A stretch of DNA of 6,660 bases from an uncultured cyanobacterium. GTDB lineage: Bacteria; Cyanobacteriota; Cyanobacteriia; Pseudanabaenales; Pseudanabaenaceae. The position numbers and the translations under genes were made by a program. Positions 1 through 6,553 of this stretch are shown here, in pieces. Location: the NCBI GenBank assembly GCA_903819605.1, contig CAIJEA010000719.1, positions 1-6,660 on the forward strand, in the 5' to 3' direction. Numbering within the stretch: position 1 is the stretch's first letter; each line of letters begins with the position of its first letter. The notes beneath the pieces are model-generated. The model was not told the DNA's origin, searched no databases, and was given only the letters and a program-made list of their open reading frames with translations.

Positions 1-1527
1 ATCTTCTTCAACTTCTTGAATAGGTTCAGAAATATCAAAGGTATCTATAGCATCAAAAATTTCTTCGCTATTTTGAATAAAGCTAGAATCATCCAAGATA
101 TTATCTGATCCCACTAAATCACCACTTGTCAACAAGCTTTCTTCAAACTCAAAAGAGAACTCCTCCTCTTCTTCTAGCTCAGGTGAATTGGCAAAATAAA
201 CATCGGGAATTTGAGTTGGTAGCCCAGCTAAATATTCTTGGGTTGCAAAACCATCAGATGGCATATCACTTGATTGCGATAAATCCAATTCATCACTAAC
301 TTGTTGAACAGGTAGGTCGTAGTGAGGAGTTTCGTCTACCAATAATGGACCATCGGACAAGTCATCTAGAGAATGATGAATGGCTTCATCAAATGCTACA
401 TCAAAAGGTGACTCATCAAAGGAAGCATCAAAAGTATCACTAAAGGCTTCGTTCGGTGAAAGCTCTAAAGAGTCGTTTAACAATAGATTATGCGCTTCAT
501 GGGATACGTAGTCACTATAGTCTTCAGCGCCGTTAGAGATAAAAGCCTCGGAGACATTTTCAGCAATGCTCACAGAACTATCTTCATCAAAGGAGTTTAG
601 TTCAGAAATATCATCAGAAACATTATCGTTTGAGTCTGTTACTGCTTGTACTGCATAGAAAGCATCAAAATCTGCTTCAGCATTATTGGTTTCAAGTTGT
701 TGGGTTGAATCTACTTCAAAGAATGTATTAGAGTTGTCTAATGTAGATTCAATTGTCATATTTGGAATTGTAAAATCATCATCATAATCAAGATCGGGAA
801 TTGAAAAATCTACAGATGTTGGTAAATTAGCAAGTGCCTCTTCAGATAACGGTGCTGGAGTACCAAAGGCAGTATCTTCTAAAAACGAAGAAGTGGCTGA
901 AGCAATCAGAGGATCTCCAGATGCTTCAACAATTGCATATTCATCAACACCCTCCATTGGATTCTTCATAGTTGTCGCTTCTAAGCTTAGGTCATCTTCA
1001 ATATCAATCAGTGAAGATTCGTCATAGATTTCTTGCCTGAGGTCAGCAAGGAGTGATGCCTCGATCGCCGATATATCTGTTATTTCTGAATATGATGCTT
1101 CTGAGGATTGAGATTCGCTGTAATCATTTTCTACCAAAGGATCGACAGATTGCTCATCTGTTATCATTGTCCCAGAGCTAGGCTCAAAATTTCTATCCTG
1201 TGCAGATTCTAAATCTAAAGCAAAGAGAGAGTCAGAATTAGATATCAACGGCTCCTCTGCAATTAGCTCTGCGTTGTCATCTAACTCATTAATTGCCGTA
1301 GGAATATATTCTGTCGCAAACTCTTCTTGTCCCAGTTGAGAAATCGCTATTGCCGCTCCCGCAACACCGATTGCAGGTAAAACAATTCCAAAATCTCCAT
1401 TGTTGGCATCAGCGTTTGCCGACTCTGTGGAGTTATCAAGTAAACCGTTCACTGACGTATTAGATGCGTCCGCTACTACAGGTGTAGCAATATTGGTAGC
1501 CGTATTAAATGAGGCAGTAGCCTCTGG
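1..1527 (-). other. Acidic, Lys/Arg-depleted C-terminal tail of the MCP
   Basis: This is the protein region from residue 783 to the window edge (1291), in the same frame as the receptor. From residue 782 on there are only three basic residues (R894, R946, K970). Residues 971-1291 have none, while roughly 83 of the last 320 are Asp or Glu. Cys and Trp are absent. Ser, Asp, Glu, Phe, Leu and Ile dominate, with recurring short patterns such as FDASFDESPFDVAFDEA near 1148-1164 and a Glu cluster ELEEEEE at 1232-1238. This composition suggests an intrinsically disordered polyanionic segment. No known domain is recognised in it. Confidence 0.85.
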
Positions 1528-3873
1528 TAAGCGGAAGAATTGAATACCTTGTAATAATTGTTGCGCCTGATTTCCCATTTCTTCCGCTTGTTGACGAGCT
1601 GAGCGCGTCAAATCAGCAGTCCGATCGGCTAGCTGAGCGATTTCACTGATGTAGCTAGCCGTAGATCCCGCTGCATCGGCAATTTCTGTACTAGATTCTG
1701 TAATAGTTTGACCAATCTGCACAACTTCTTCAGTTGCCATTTGAATGCTGTTGAAGGCAGATTGTGATGATTCTACACCTGCCGTAAAACCTGCAACAAG
1801 TCCACTTAAATTTTGAACTTCAACATCAATTGCAGTTACTACAGTTTGGATTTGCGAAGTACGTTGTTGTAGTACTGTTAATCCGTCGTTAGTTTGAGTT
1901 GCTAGATCGTTTACTTGACCAGCGATCGATTCAAATTCACGCGCTACGCCTGCAAATTGCTTAGGATCTTTTTGCTCAGCGGCTCTTGCTGCAACAAGCG
2001 TAGCATTGAGTGCTAGAACTTGTGTCAGTGAAGCAATTTGACCTTGATCCTGCACAAATTGTTCAGCTAAGCCCACGAATTCACCCAGCGTTTTCATCCG
2101 TTGCACAATTTGGGCCGAACCTGTCTGCAAAACACTAATACTTTCTGTCAGGGTGTTGATTGCTGTTTGTCCAGATGAAACAGTATCACGCACTTCTTGG
2201 AGGGACTGATTAGCCGTATTTACCTGTGCAGACGATCGCGAAGCGATCTTTGCTACTTGCTCAGTTAGGGCTTGACCTTGAGTAACGGACTGTGCTTGCT
2301 CGGCTGTGTTCAGCACAACAGTTCGCGCTAATTCTTCAAGGTCAGATGCCCCCTGTGCAACTTGTTGAGCTGTCCCTAATACGCTAGAAATAATTTCAAC
2401 TAGTTTTTCCCGTAGACGATTAAGTGTATCTGCAACTAACCCCGTTGCTCGATCGTTTACTTGAGCTTCAATCGTAAGATCGCCTTCTTCCATAGACGAA
2501 ACAACATCAAGTAAGTCACCAACCTCAGCCTCCATCAATTCTGTATCAGCAAAACCTTGCTGAATTTGTGCCGCTGATATGTCATCTGAAGACGCAGTTT
2601 GTCTTAATTCACTACGCAGACGCAGCTCATTGCTATTTGCTCGCTGCAAAGTACTTTTCAGAGAAAGACTCAACCGATCGATTTCGTCTTTACCAGCAAG
2701 ATCTACCTTGGAGTTACCTTGCTGAGTTAAAAAGCGATCGCATTCTTCCGTAAGTGGCTTGAGACGATTCTTTAGGGAATTAACAAATGCTAGTACCGCG
2801 ATCGCTAAAATCGCACTAATACCAATTGCTGTACCGCCAACTAAAACTAGTAGCTTATTAGTAATCTCAGATTCTGGTAAATAGGAAACTACTAAAAAAT
2901 CACTACCATTGATTTTACGATATGCCCAGAGATTACCGCCTGACTGAGCAATTCCTGATGGCTGGGTTTTAGACTGCTGAGCAAGATCCGTGAGTGCCTG
3001 AGCCGAAGCAGGATCTTGAGCCTGTGAAGTTTGAAACAGCGAAGAGGCGGTAATTACTTTGCCACTACTACTAATAACAACAAAACCGATTTTGCTTTCA
3101 TTACTAGGATTCGGATAGGTAGCTGTATCTATTAAAGACAAGATATTGCTAGGGAGCACATCAGCACTAACCACTCCCAAAGTTTTCTGTCCATCACTAA
3201 TCGGAGAACTGTAAGTGATGATAGTTTTACCTAAAGCACTATATGGCTCTGACCAAGCTGATTTTCCTTTGGCAATAGCAGCTTTGTAAGAAGAAGTGGT
3301 TTGAATGTCTGGACGATTACCAGCGAGGAATTTATCATTTGCGCCAGCAATCTTGGTCTCAGGAGCCTCTATCTTTAAACCAGATTGCTCTTTCCAAACA
3401 TAGGGCGAAATTGGCTTGGCTGTGACAAACAGTAAATTTTCATTTTGCGCTATTCCTATACCGATAATAGGATCGGGTTTCTGCAATCCGTCAACCAATA
3501 ATTTTTGGTATGGTTCAACTCCTTTAGGCTTAGATGGCTGTTGCGCTAAAACTTTTGCAGCACTAGCAATTCCATCAACATTTTGTTGGACAACTGACAA
3601 TTTGCTTTCAAACTGTTGAGTTTGTACTTCGGCAGAGCGATCGATCTCTCGTTTAGAGCTGCCTAAAAATTCTTGATAAAGAAAATATCCCAACCCACCC
3701 AAACCGACTAACGATGTCCCGATCGCAATCAGCAGCAACCCTAACCCCAATGAGCCTTTTGATTTACTCTGTCTTTGGGGATTTTTTGGTTGGGGCTTAG
3801 GCGATCGCTTTGAAGATCCCTTCGCGCTTTTGCCTACAGAAGTTGCTTTTTTTTTATTAGGTGTGCTTGCCAT
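1..3873 (-). CDS. Methyl-accepting chemotaxis protein with long acidic C-terminal tail (partial, 3' end beyond window)
   Basis: Membrane chemoreceptor expected to control a CheA kinase through CheW and so steer type IV pilus motility. The frame is open for 1291 codons and runs off the left edge. Layout: residues 1-39 basic cytoplasmic tail (12 K/R, no D/E); TM1 about 42-66; extracytoplasmic Cache-like sensor about 67-338 (W207, Y211 and D238 in a Cache-type strand region); TM2 about 340-364; HAMP about 365-415; second HAMP about 446-496 (core EEGDLTIEAQV); MCP signalling hairpin about 500-782, with tip LALNATLVAARAAEQ at 620-634; then an acidic low-complexity tail from 783. There is no GAF domain, and C378 is the only cysteine, so PixJ-type bilin binding is unlikely. 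Start: ATG at 3873. An in-frame ATG at 3879 would add two residues; neither has a clear Shine-Dalgarno. Related receptors usually end soon after the hairpin. The family call is firm; which paralogue (pil, hmp or other) is open. Confidence 0.93.
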   Translation of the reverse strand, partial: MASTPNKKKATSVGKSAKGSSKRSPKPQPKNPQRQSKSKGSLGLGLLLIAIGTSLVGLGGLGYFLYQEFLGSSKREIDRSAEVQTQQFESKLSVVQQNVDGIASAAKVLAQQPSKPKGVEPYQKLLVDGLQKPDPIIGIGIAQNENLLFVTAKPISPYVWKEQSGLKIEAPETKIAGANDKFLAGNRPDIQTTSSYKAAIAKGKSAWSEPYSALGKTIITYSSPISDGQKTLGVVSADVLPSNILSLIDTATYPNPSNESKIGFVVISSSGKVITASSLFQTSQAQDPASAQALTDLAQQSKTQPSGIAQSGGNLWAYRKINGSDFLVVSYLPESEITNKLLVLVGGTAIGISAILAIAVLAFVNSLKNRLKPLTEECDRFLTQQGNSKVDLAGKDEIDRLSLSLKSTLQRANSNELRLRSELRQTASSDDISAAQIQQGFADTELMEAEVGDLLDVVSSMEEGDLTIEAQVNDRATGLVADTLNRLREKLVEIISSVLGTAQQVAQGASDLEELARTVVLNTAEQAQSVTQGQALTEQVAKIASRSSAQVNTANQSLQEVRDTVSSGQTAINTLTESISVLQTGSAQIVQRMKTLGEFVGLAEQFVQDQGQIASLTQVLALNATLVAARAAEQKDPKQFAGVAREFESIAGQVNDLATQTNDGLTVLQQRTSQIQTVVTAIDVEVQNLSGLVAGFTAGVESSQSAFNSIQMATEEVVQIGQTITESSTEIADAAGSTASYISEIAQLADRTADLTRSARQQAEEMGNQAQQLLQGIQFFRLPEATASFNTATNIATPVVADASNTSVNGLLDNSTESANADANNGDFGIVLPAIGVAGAAIAISQLGQEEFATEYIPTAINELDDNAELIAEEPLISNSDSLFALDLESAQDRNFEPSSGTMITDEQSVDPLVENDYSESQSSEASYSEITDISAIEASLLADLRQEIYDESSLIDIEDDLSLEATTMKNPMEGVDEYAIVEASGDPLIASATSSFLEDTAFGTPAPLSEEALANLPTSVDFSIPDLDYDDDFTIPNMTIESTLDNSNTFFEVDSTQQLETNNAEADFDAFYAVQAVTDSNDNVSDDISELNSFDEDSSVSIAENVSEAFISNGAEDYSDYVSHEAHNLLLNDSLELSPNEAFSDTFDASFDESPFDVAFDEAIHHSLDDLSDGPLLVDETPHYDLPVQQVSDELDLSQSSDMPSDGFATQEYLAGLPTQIPDVYFANSPELEEEEEFSFEFEESLLTSGDLVGSDNILDDSSFIQNSEEIFDAIDTFDISEPIQEVEED
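2734..2741. repeat. HIP1 octamer GCGATCGC (one of four)
   Basis: Exact palindromic HIP1 octamers occur at 2734-2741, 2798-2805, 3801-3808 and 4484-4491. All lie inside coding sequence (three in the MCP, one in the CheW gene). HIP1 is strongly over-represented in many cyanobacterial genomes, so it serves here as a taxonomic marker rather than a gene-specific signal. Several near-matches (for example CGATCGC) also occur. Confidence 0.9.
3847..3855 (-). repeat. A9 homopolymer in the 5' end of the MCP gene
   Basis: On the coding strand nine consecutive A residues encode Lys7-Lys8-Lys9. A tract of this length so near the start codon is a possible site of polymerase slippage; loss or gain of one base would truncate the receptor almost completely. 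Whether slippage occurs is not shown by the sequence. Confidence 0.8.
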
Positions 3874-3997
3874 ATGCATTCGCTATAGGGAAAGAATCGG
3901 ATATTTTTGAAAAAATCATCTACAATATAACTACTCTAGCCATAAAACTTAATAATTGATCTCAATACTTTAAGATTAGTGCCCTTAAAATACCGTA
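3874..3997 (-). other. Spacer between the CheW and MCP genes
   Basis: This 124-base non-coding spacer holds a stem-loop just after the CheW stop codon (3963-3995). It is AT-rich, and a TATATT hexamer lies on the minus strand, but no convincing -35 partner is at 16-18 bases. It is too long for simple translational coupling, so the MCP may have its own promoter or depend on a processed transcript. Nothing else is recognised. Confidence 0.6.
3963..3995 (-). other. Stem-loop after the CheW stop codon
   Basis: In the minus-strand transcript the arms CGGTATTTTAAG and CTTAAAGTATTG can form 12 pairs, three of them G-U, around a nine-base loop (GGCACTAAT). It begins three bases after the CheW stop. 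The stem is AT-rich and no U-tract follows, so it does not look like a standard intrinsic terminator. A transcript-stabilising or processing hairpin, or a weak attenuator, is possible. Confidence 0.45.
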
Positions 3998-4579
3998 TTA
4001 AATAGAAGGCTGCCAACGCTGAGGTTGCCAAATATGGGTAGGAAGACTTGATAAGATAATTTCAATGGGAGTATACTCGTTCTCCTTGATATTCGCTACT
4101 GTTTGATTTATTTTTTTTTGATAAACTGTTAAATCACCTGATAAAAGCAATTGATCGCTCCCCTTGTCGTTGGACTTTATATCTAAATTCTTATACTCAT
4201 CAGTAGTCAGGCTACCAATGACACGATCCACAATTAACCCCACCCCTCTAAGATTTTTTACATTCAAATCATCGACAACTTTACTCAGCCTTACCACAGT
4301 TAAAGATTCAGTTATTAAAGCACGTTGCTCTGCCATTAATATTCTTAACAATAGCAGAGGCATTACATTAGCTTGATGATGCATTACCCCTACGATAGCT
4401 GTTGCATAAAATGGTAAGGGCAAGATTGCATTGCGCTCGACAATCATAATCTCTGAAACTAAAACATCAGGAAATGTAACCAAGCGATCGCCAACCTTTA
4501 CAACAATATAACGATTACTCGGCGCAATTAACCTGTCCTGCCATTGCTCTAACCTATTGGCTTGACTAATCTCCTGCAT
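3998..4579 (-). CDS. CheW-like chemotaxis adaptor protein (PilI/PixI/HmpC type)
   Basis: Cytoplasmic scaffold expected to bridge the MCP signalling tip to the CheA kinase. The 193-residue protein has one CheW domain from about residue 23 (RYIVVKVGDRLVTFPDVLV) to about 175. The stretch GVMHHQANVMPLLLLRIL at 64-81 corresponds to the usual G-x-x-N-L-R-G-x-x-x-P-V-x-D-L region of CheW. The Asn-Leu-Arg-Gly core is replaced by His-His-Gln-Ala and the Asp is missing, a divergence also expected in cyanobacterial PilI-type adaptors. Ends in a short Trp/Gln/Pro-rich tail. The ATG at 4579 lies two bases after the CheY stop codon (TAA-gt-ATG), so translation is probably coupled. There is no strong Shine-Dalgarno. 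An A9 tract at 4111-4119 interrupts the coding sequence near the C-terminus. The family call is confident; the exact paralogue is not. Confidence 0.88.
   Translation of the reverse strand: MQEISQANRLEQWQDRLIAPSNRYIVVKVGDRLVTFPDVLVSEIMIVERNAILPLPFYATAIVGVMHHQANVMPLLLLRILMAEQRALITESLTVVRLSKVVDDLNVKNLRGVGLIVDRVIGSLTTDEYKNLDIKSNDKGSDQLLLSGDLTVYQKKINQTVANIKENEYTPIEIILSSLPTHIWQPQRWQPSI
4111..4119 (-). repeat. A9 homopolymer in the CheW-like gene
   Basis: Nine coding-strand A residues fall in codons 154-157 (Q-K-K-I). A one-base slip here would alter the last 40 or so residues but leave most of the CheW fold. It is the same length as the tract at the start of the MCP gene. Confidence 0.8.
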
Positions 4580-4581
4580 AC

Positions 4582-4959
4582 TTACTTCACTTGTTGGGGC
4601 AATTTTTGTAACGCTGCTGATAGTGACTCACGACTAACTGGTTTAGTCAGATAATCATTAGCCTTAGCTCGTCTTAAACCATAATCAATTTCCAACTTTG
4701 TACTTTTCGTAGAGCACAAAATCACATATTGATCGGCAACCTGATCGTATGACCGCAACTCCCGTAAAAACTTATAACCATCTTGATCTGGTAAAACAAT
4801 ATCTAAAAGAATTGCTGCATAGCAATTATTCATAATCTTGTCCAAAGCACCTGTAGTCGATTCGCAAACATCAACTGTATGACCTAGATCTTGTAAGAAA
4901 GAACTTAGTAAATGTCTCTGTGTTGCCGAATCATCAATTATTAAAAAACGCTCGCTCAT
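4582..4959 (-). CDS. CheY-like single-domain response regulator (PilH/PixH/HmpB type)
   Basis: Stand-alone receiver domain expected to accept a phosphoryl group from the CheA kinase of this cluster, acting as output regulator or phosphate sink. From the ATG at 4959 it is 125 residues, the normal size of a receiver. Conserved residues are visible: acidic pair D9-D10 in FLIIDDSATQ, phospho-acceptor D53 in AILLDIVLPDQDG, switch S83 (ILCSTK) and K106-P107 (YLTKPV). An upstream in-frame TTG at 4998 would add 13 residues that lie before the first beta strand; this start is rejected because the receiver begins right after the ATG. It ends two bases before the CheW start codon. No DNA-binding output domain is present. 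The receiver call is certain; assignment to PilH-like follows from its place between the PATAN-REC and CheW genes. Confidence 0.93.
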   Translation of the reverse strand: MSERFLIIDDSATQRHLLSSFLQDLGHTVDVCESTTGALDKIMNNCYAAILLDIVLPDQDGYKFLRELRSYDQVADQYVILCSTKSTKLEIDYGLRRAKANDYLTKPVSRESLSAALQKLPQQVK

Positions 4960-5003
4960 AATTTCAGTCTTAAACTTTATGTAGTTAATTGTTTGCAATT
5001 ACT

Positions 5004-5023
5004 TGTATTTGTTTACAAATACA
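5004..5023. promoter_or_regulatory. Perfect inverted repeat TGTATTTG-N4-CAAATACA
   Basis: Two 8-base arms separated by TTTA, centred about 55 bases upstream of the CheY start codon. Flanking bases extend the pairing with a bulge and a wobble to about 4998-5028. The symmetry and position fit either an operator for a dimeric regulator or an RNA hairpin in the leader. The stem is too AT-rich, with no U-tract, for a terminator. Confidence 0.4.
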
Positions 5024-5025
5024 GT

Positions 5026-5039
5026 GATTTAGGATTTAG
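5026..5039. repeat. Tandem heptamer (GATTTAG)x2
   Basis: Two adjacent exact copies of GATTTAG, at 5026-5032 and 5033-5039, next to the inverted repeat at 5004-5023. Short tandem heptamers are common in cyanobacterial intergenic DNA, but two copies alone prove little. Confidence 0.5.
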
Positions 5040-5109
5040 AAGACTTCAAGACACTCAATAATTTACTGTTTTCAGGATCTCCAATATGTTTTGTAGTACC
5101 TAATAACTT

Positions 5110-5133
5110 AAGAATGTAAACCCCAACATTCTT
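5110..5133. other. Inverted repeat downstream of the PATAN-REC gene
   Basis: Perfect 8-base arms AAGAATGT and ACATTCTT around an 8-base loop, 45 bases past the PATAN-REC stop codon. No U-tract follows on the minus strand, so a classical terminator is unlikely. It may be a transcript-stabilising or partial read-through hairpin between the first gene and the rest. Confidence 0.4.
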
Positions 5134-5178
5134 TAACCGCTAGAAAAGTTTGTTCCCAAAAAACTAAACTACTAAATT

Positions 5179-6393
5179 CTAGACTAAGGTATCTGTAGAC
5201 AAAGGCGCTAATTCTCTCAATAAGTTACGCAATTCGTCACGAAATTTAGCTGTATCCGATGAAGAACGAGGCTTAGCCAGAAATCTGCAACTTGCCCACC
5301 GCGCTCTAAAATTGTTAGTCATACTGTTTTCAGCAGTAACCAATACAAGAGCTAGCGAGGCTAGTTCACGCTGACGACGAATTTGTTTAATCAAATCAAA
5401 GCCATTTAAACTAGGCATATTGATATCAATAAATACAATAGTCGGTTTATAGTGCAAGATTTTATCCGTAGCTGCTTCAGCATTGTCAGTAAAATCAACT
5501 TGATACCCCCAACTAGAAAGCAGACGCTGCATTTGTTGAAGCAATACAGGAGAATCATCAACTATAAAGACCCTAGGCTCATCTTTAGTAATGGCTGGGT
5601 TAGAAATTGAAGAACTAATTCCAGTTTCATTGTCTAATTTGCGCTCTTGCAATTGCACAATTGACACTATATTTTTTTGAGCTAATTTATCTAGCAGTAA
5701 AGCCGTACGATAAATTGGCTGTTTAAAAGTATCAGCAATCATACAGACACGGTCTTGCCCCGTTGTTACCTTAGCAAAAAGTGGGAAATTATCATTGCCA
5801 ACTCTGGCAAGTAAATTTGCAGCATCAACAAGTTGAACTAATTGATACGGATGCTTAACACATTCAAACTTTTGCCATTGTCGTACTTCGTTAGCAATTG
5901 TATTTTCGAGCATTGATAATTGCAACACGGGTAGATTGATTTGCATATCATTGGCTGGTTGCCATACGAAAGAAAAATCATCTTCAAGGTGTAATGCTAA
6001 CAAACTCTCTAATACAATTTCCTTCACAACTTCATTAGTAATATCAGGATGCTTTTTATAGACATTACTGACAAAAGGATAGCAGTAGGGACGATTAGTT
6101 TGACGCTGCTCCCATTCAGGAATACGCGAAAAACTAATACCTTTATTACTATATTTACGAACTAATGTGGGTATTACTTGACCTTCTTCTTCTGCTAATA
6201 CTAATCCTCCACCTGCAAGTAATAATTTCCATCGATGATGCTTAGTCTCTACTTGGATTACTCCTGTAGATCGACTCATAACCCGCATAGCCGCTAGGAG
6301 GATATGTAATGTAGCATTCCTCACTACCTGTCCATCCGTTAAGTTGTTAGACACTAGGTCTGAATTAGGCAGGGAACCTGTCATAGCAATCAT
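5179..6393 (-). CDS. PATAN-REC (PatA-type) response regulator (PilG/PixG/HmpA type)
   Basis: Cyanobacterial regulator with an N-terminal PATAN (DUF4388-like) domain and a C-terminal receiver; relatives act on type IV pilus function, and some PATAN-REC proteins are reported to bind the pilus motor ATPase PilB. The 404 residues contain the PATAN signature at about 24-92 (RNATLHILLAAMRV, then TGVIQVE, then LLLAGGGLVLAEEEG), an alpha-helical extension to about 250, a polar linker at 251-272, and a receiver at 274-394. Receiver residues: D279-D280, phospho-acceptor D323 (IVFIDINMPSLNG), T353 and K374-P375. The last receiver helix is unusual: KP is followed by RSSSDTAKF instead of the typical hydrophobic residue. 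Start: ATG at 6393; ATG at 6384 is an alternative, and neither has a clear Shine-Dalgarno. As first gene of the cluster it probably follows the promoter. Confident on architecture, less so on paralogue. Confidence 0.92.
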   Translation of the reverse strand: MIAMTGSLPNSDLVSNNLTDGQVVRNATLHILLAAMRVMSRSTGVIQVETKHHRWKLLLAGGGLVLAEEEGQVIPTLVRKYSNKGISFSRIPEWEQRQTNRPYCYPFVSNVYKKHPDITNEVVKEIVLESLLALHLEDDFSFVWQPANDMQINLPVLQLSMLENTIANEVRQWQKFECVKHPYQLVQLVDAANLLARVGNDNFPLFAKVTTGQDRVCMIADTFKQPIYRTALLLDKLAQKNIVSIVQLQERKLDNETGISSSISNPAITKDEPRVFIVDDSPVLLQQMQRLLSSWGYQVDFTDNAEAATDKILHYKPTIVFIDINMPSLNGFDLIKQIRRQRELASLALVLVTAENSMTNNFRARWASCRFLAKPRSSSDTAKFRDELRNLLRELAPLSTDTLV

Positions 6394-6553
6394 GTTTTTT
6401 GACTGAGAGGCATTTGGACAGAAAAAAGTATTACAAAAAACGGATCACTTCATAATGGATCGTAGCAACTTCAGACAAATTAGATTGGTTGTCTCAGATA
6501 CATTATTCCATCTTTAGCCTAGGAGATCGCCTTAAAACAAGTCAGCAATTCTG

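Larger units (their letters stand above)
4960..5178 (-). other. 219-base gap between PATAN-REC and CheY genes
   Basis: A non-coding, AT-rich stretch. It contains two perfect 8-bp inverted repeats (5110-5133 and 5004-5023) and a tandem heptamer (5026-5039). No terminator with a GC-rich stem and U-tract and no convincing sigma-70 promoter is seen, although TTTACA (minus strand) overlaps the first hairpin. The gap suggests that the first gene and the remaining three may be expressed at different levels. Confidence 0.6.

Noticed and set aside
1..1530. Acidic region as a separate gene or as a frameshift artefact
   Set aside because: The frame is continuous with the receptor, no stop or start interrupts it, and composition, codon pattern and absence of stops over about 500 codons are consistent with true coding sequence in this frame.
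2234..2248. Inverted repeat GATCGC-GAA-GCGATC
   Set aside because: Falls inside well-conserved MCP coding sequence and is explained by two HIP1-like cores close together.
2568..2753. 61-codon open frame on the plus strand
   Set aside because: Lies fully inside the MCP gene on the opposite strand, has no recognisable domain, and exists because the opposite frame avoids stops.
3416..3619. 67-codon open frame on the plus strand
   Set aside because: Antisense to the MCP sensor domain; cysteine- and tryptophan-rich composition typical of a shadow frame, with no family resemblance.
3963..3995. Intrinsic terminator after the CheW gene
   Set aside because: The stem forms on paper, but it is AT-rich with three G-U pairs and no U-tract, so only a stem-loop is annotated.
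4164..4376. 70-codon open frame on the plus strand
   Set aside because: Antisense to the CheW-like gene, with no domain or ribosome binding site.
4960..4998. TTG start giving a 13-residue longer CheY-like protein
   Set aside because: The extra residues precede the first receiver strand and the ATG at 4959 gives the normal family length; no better ribosome site supports the TTG.
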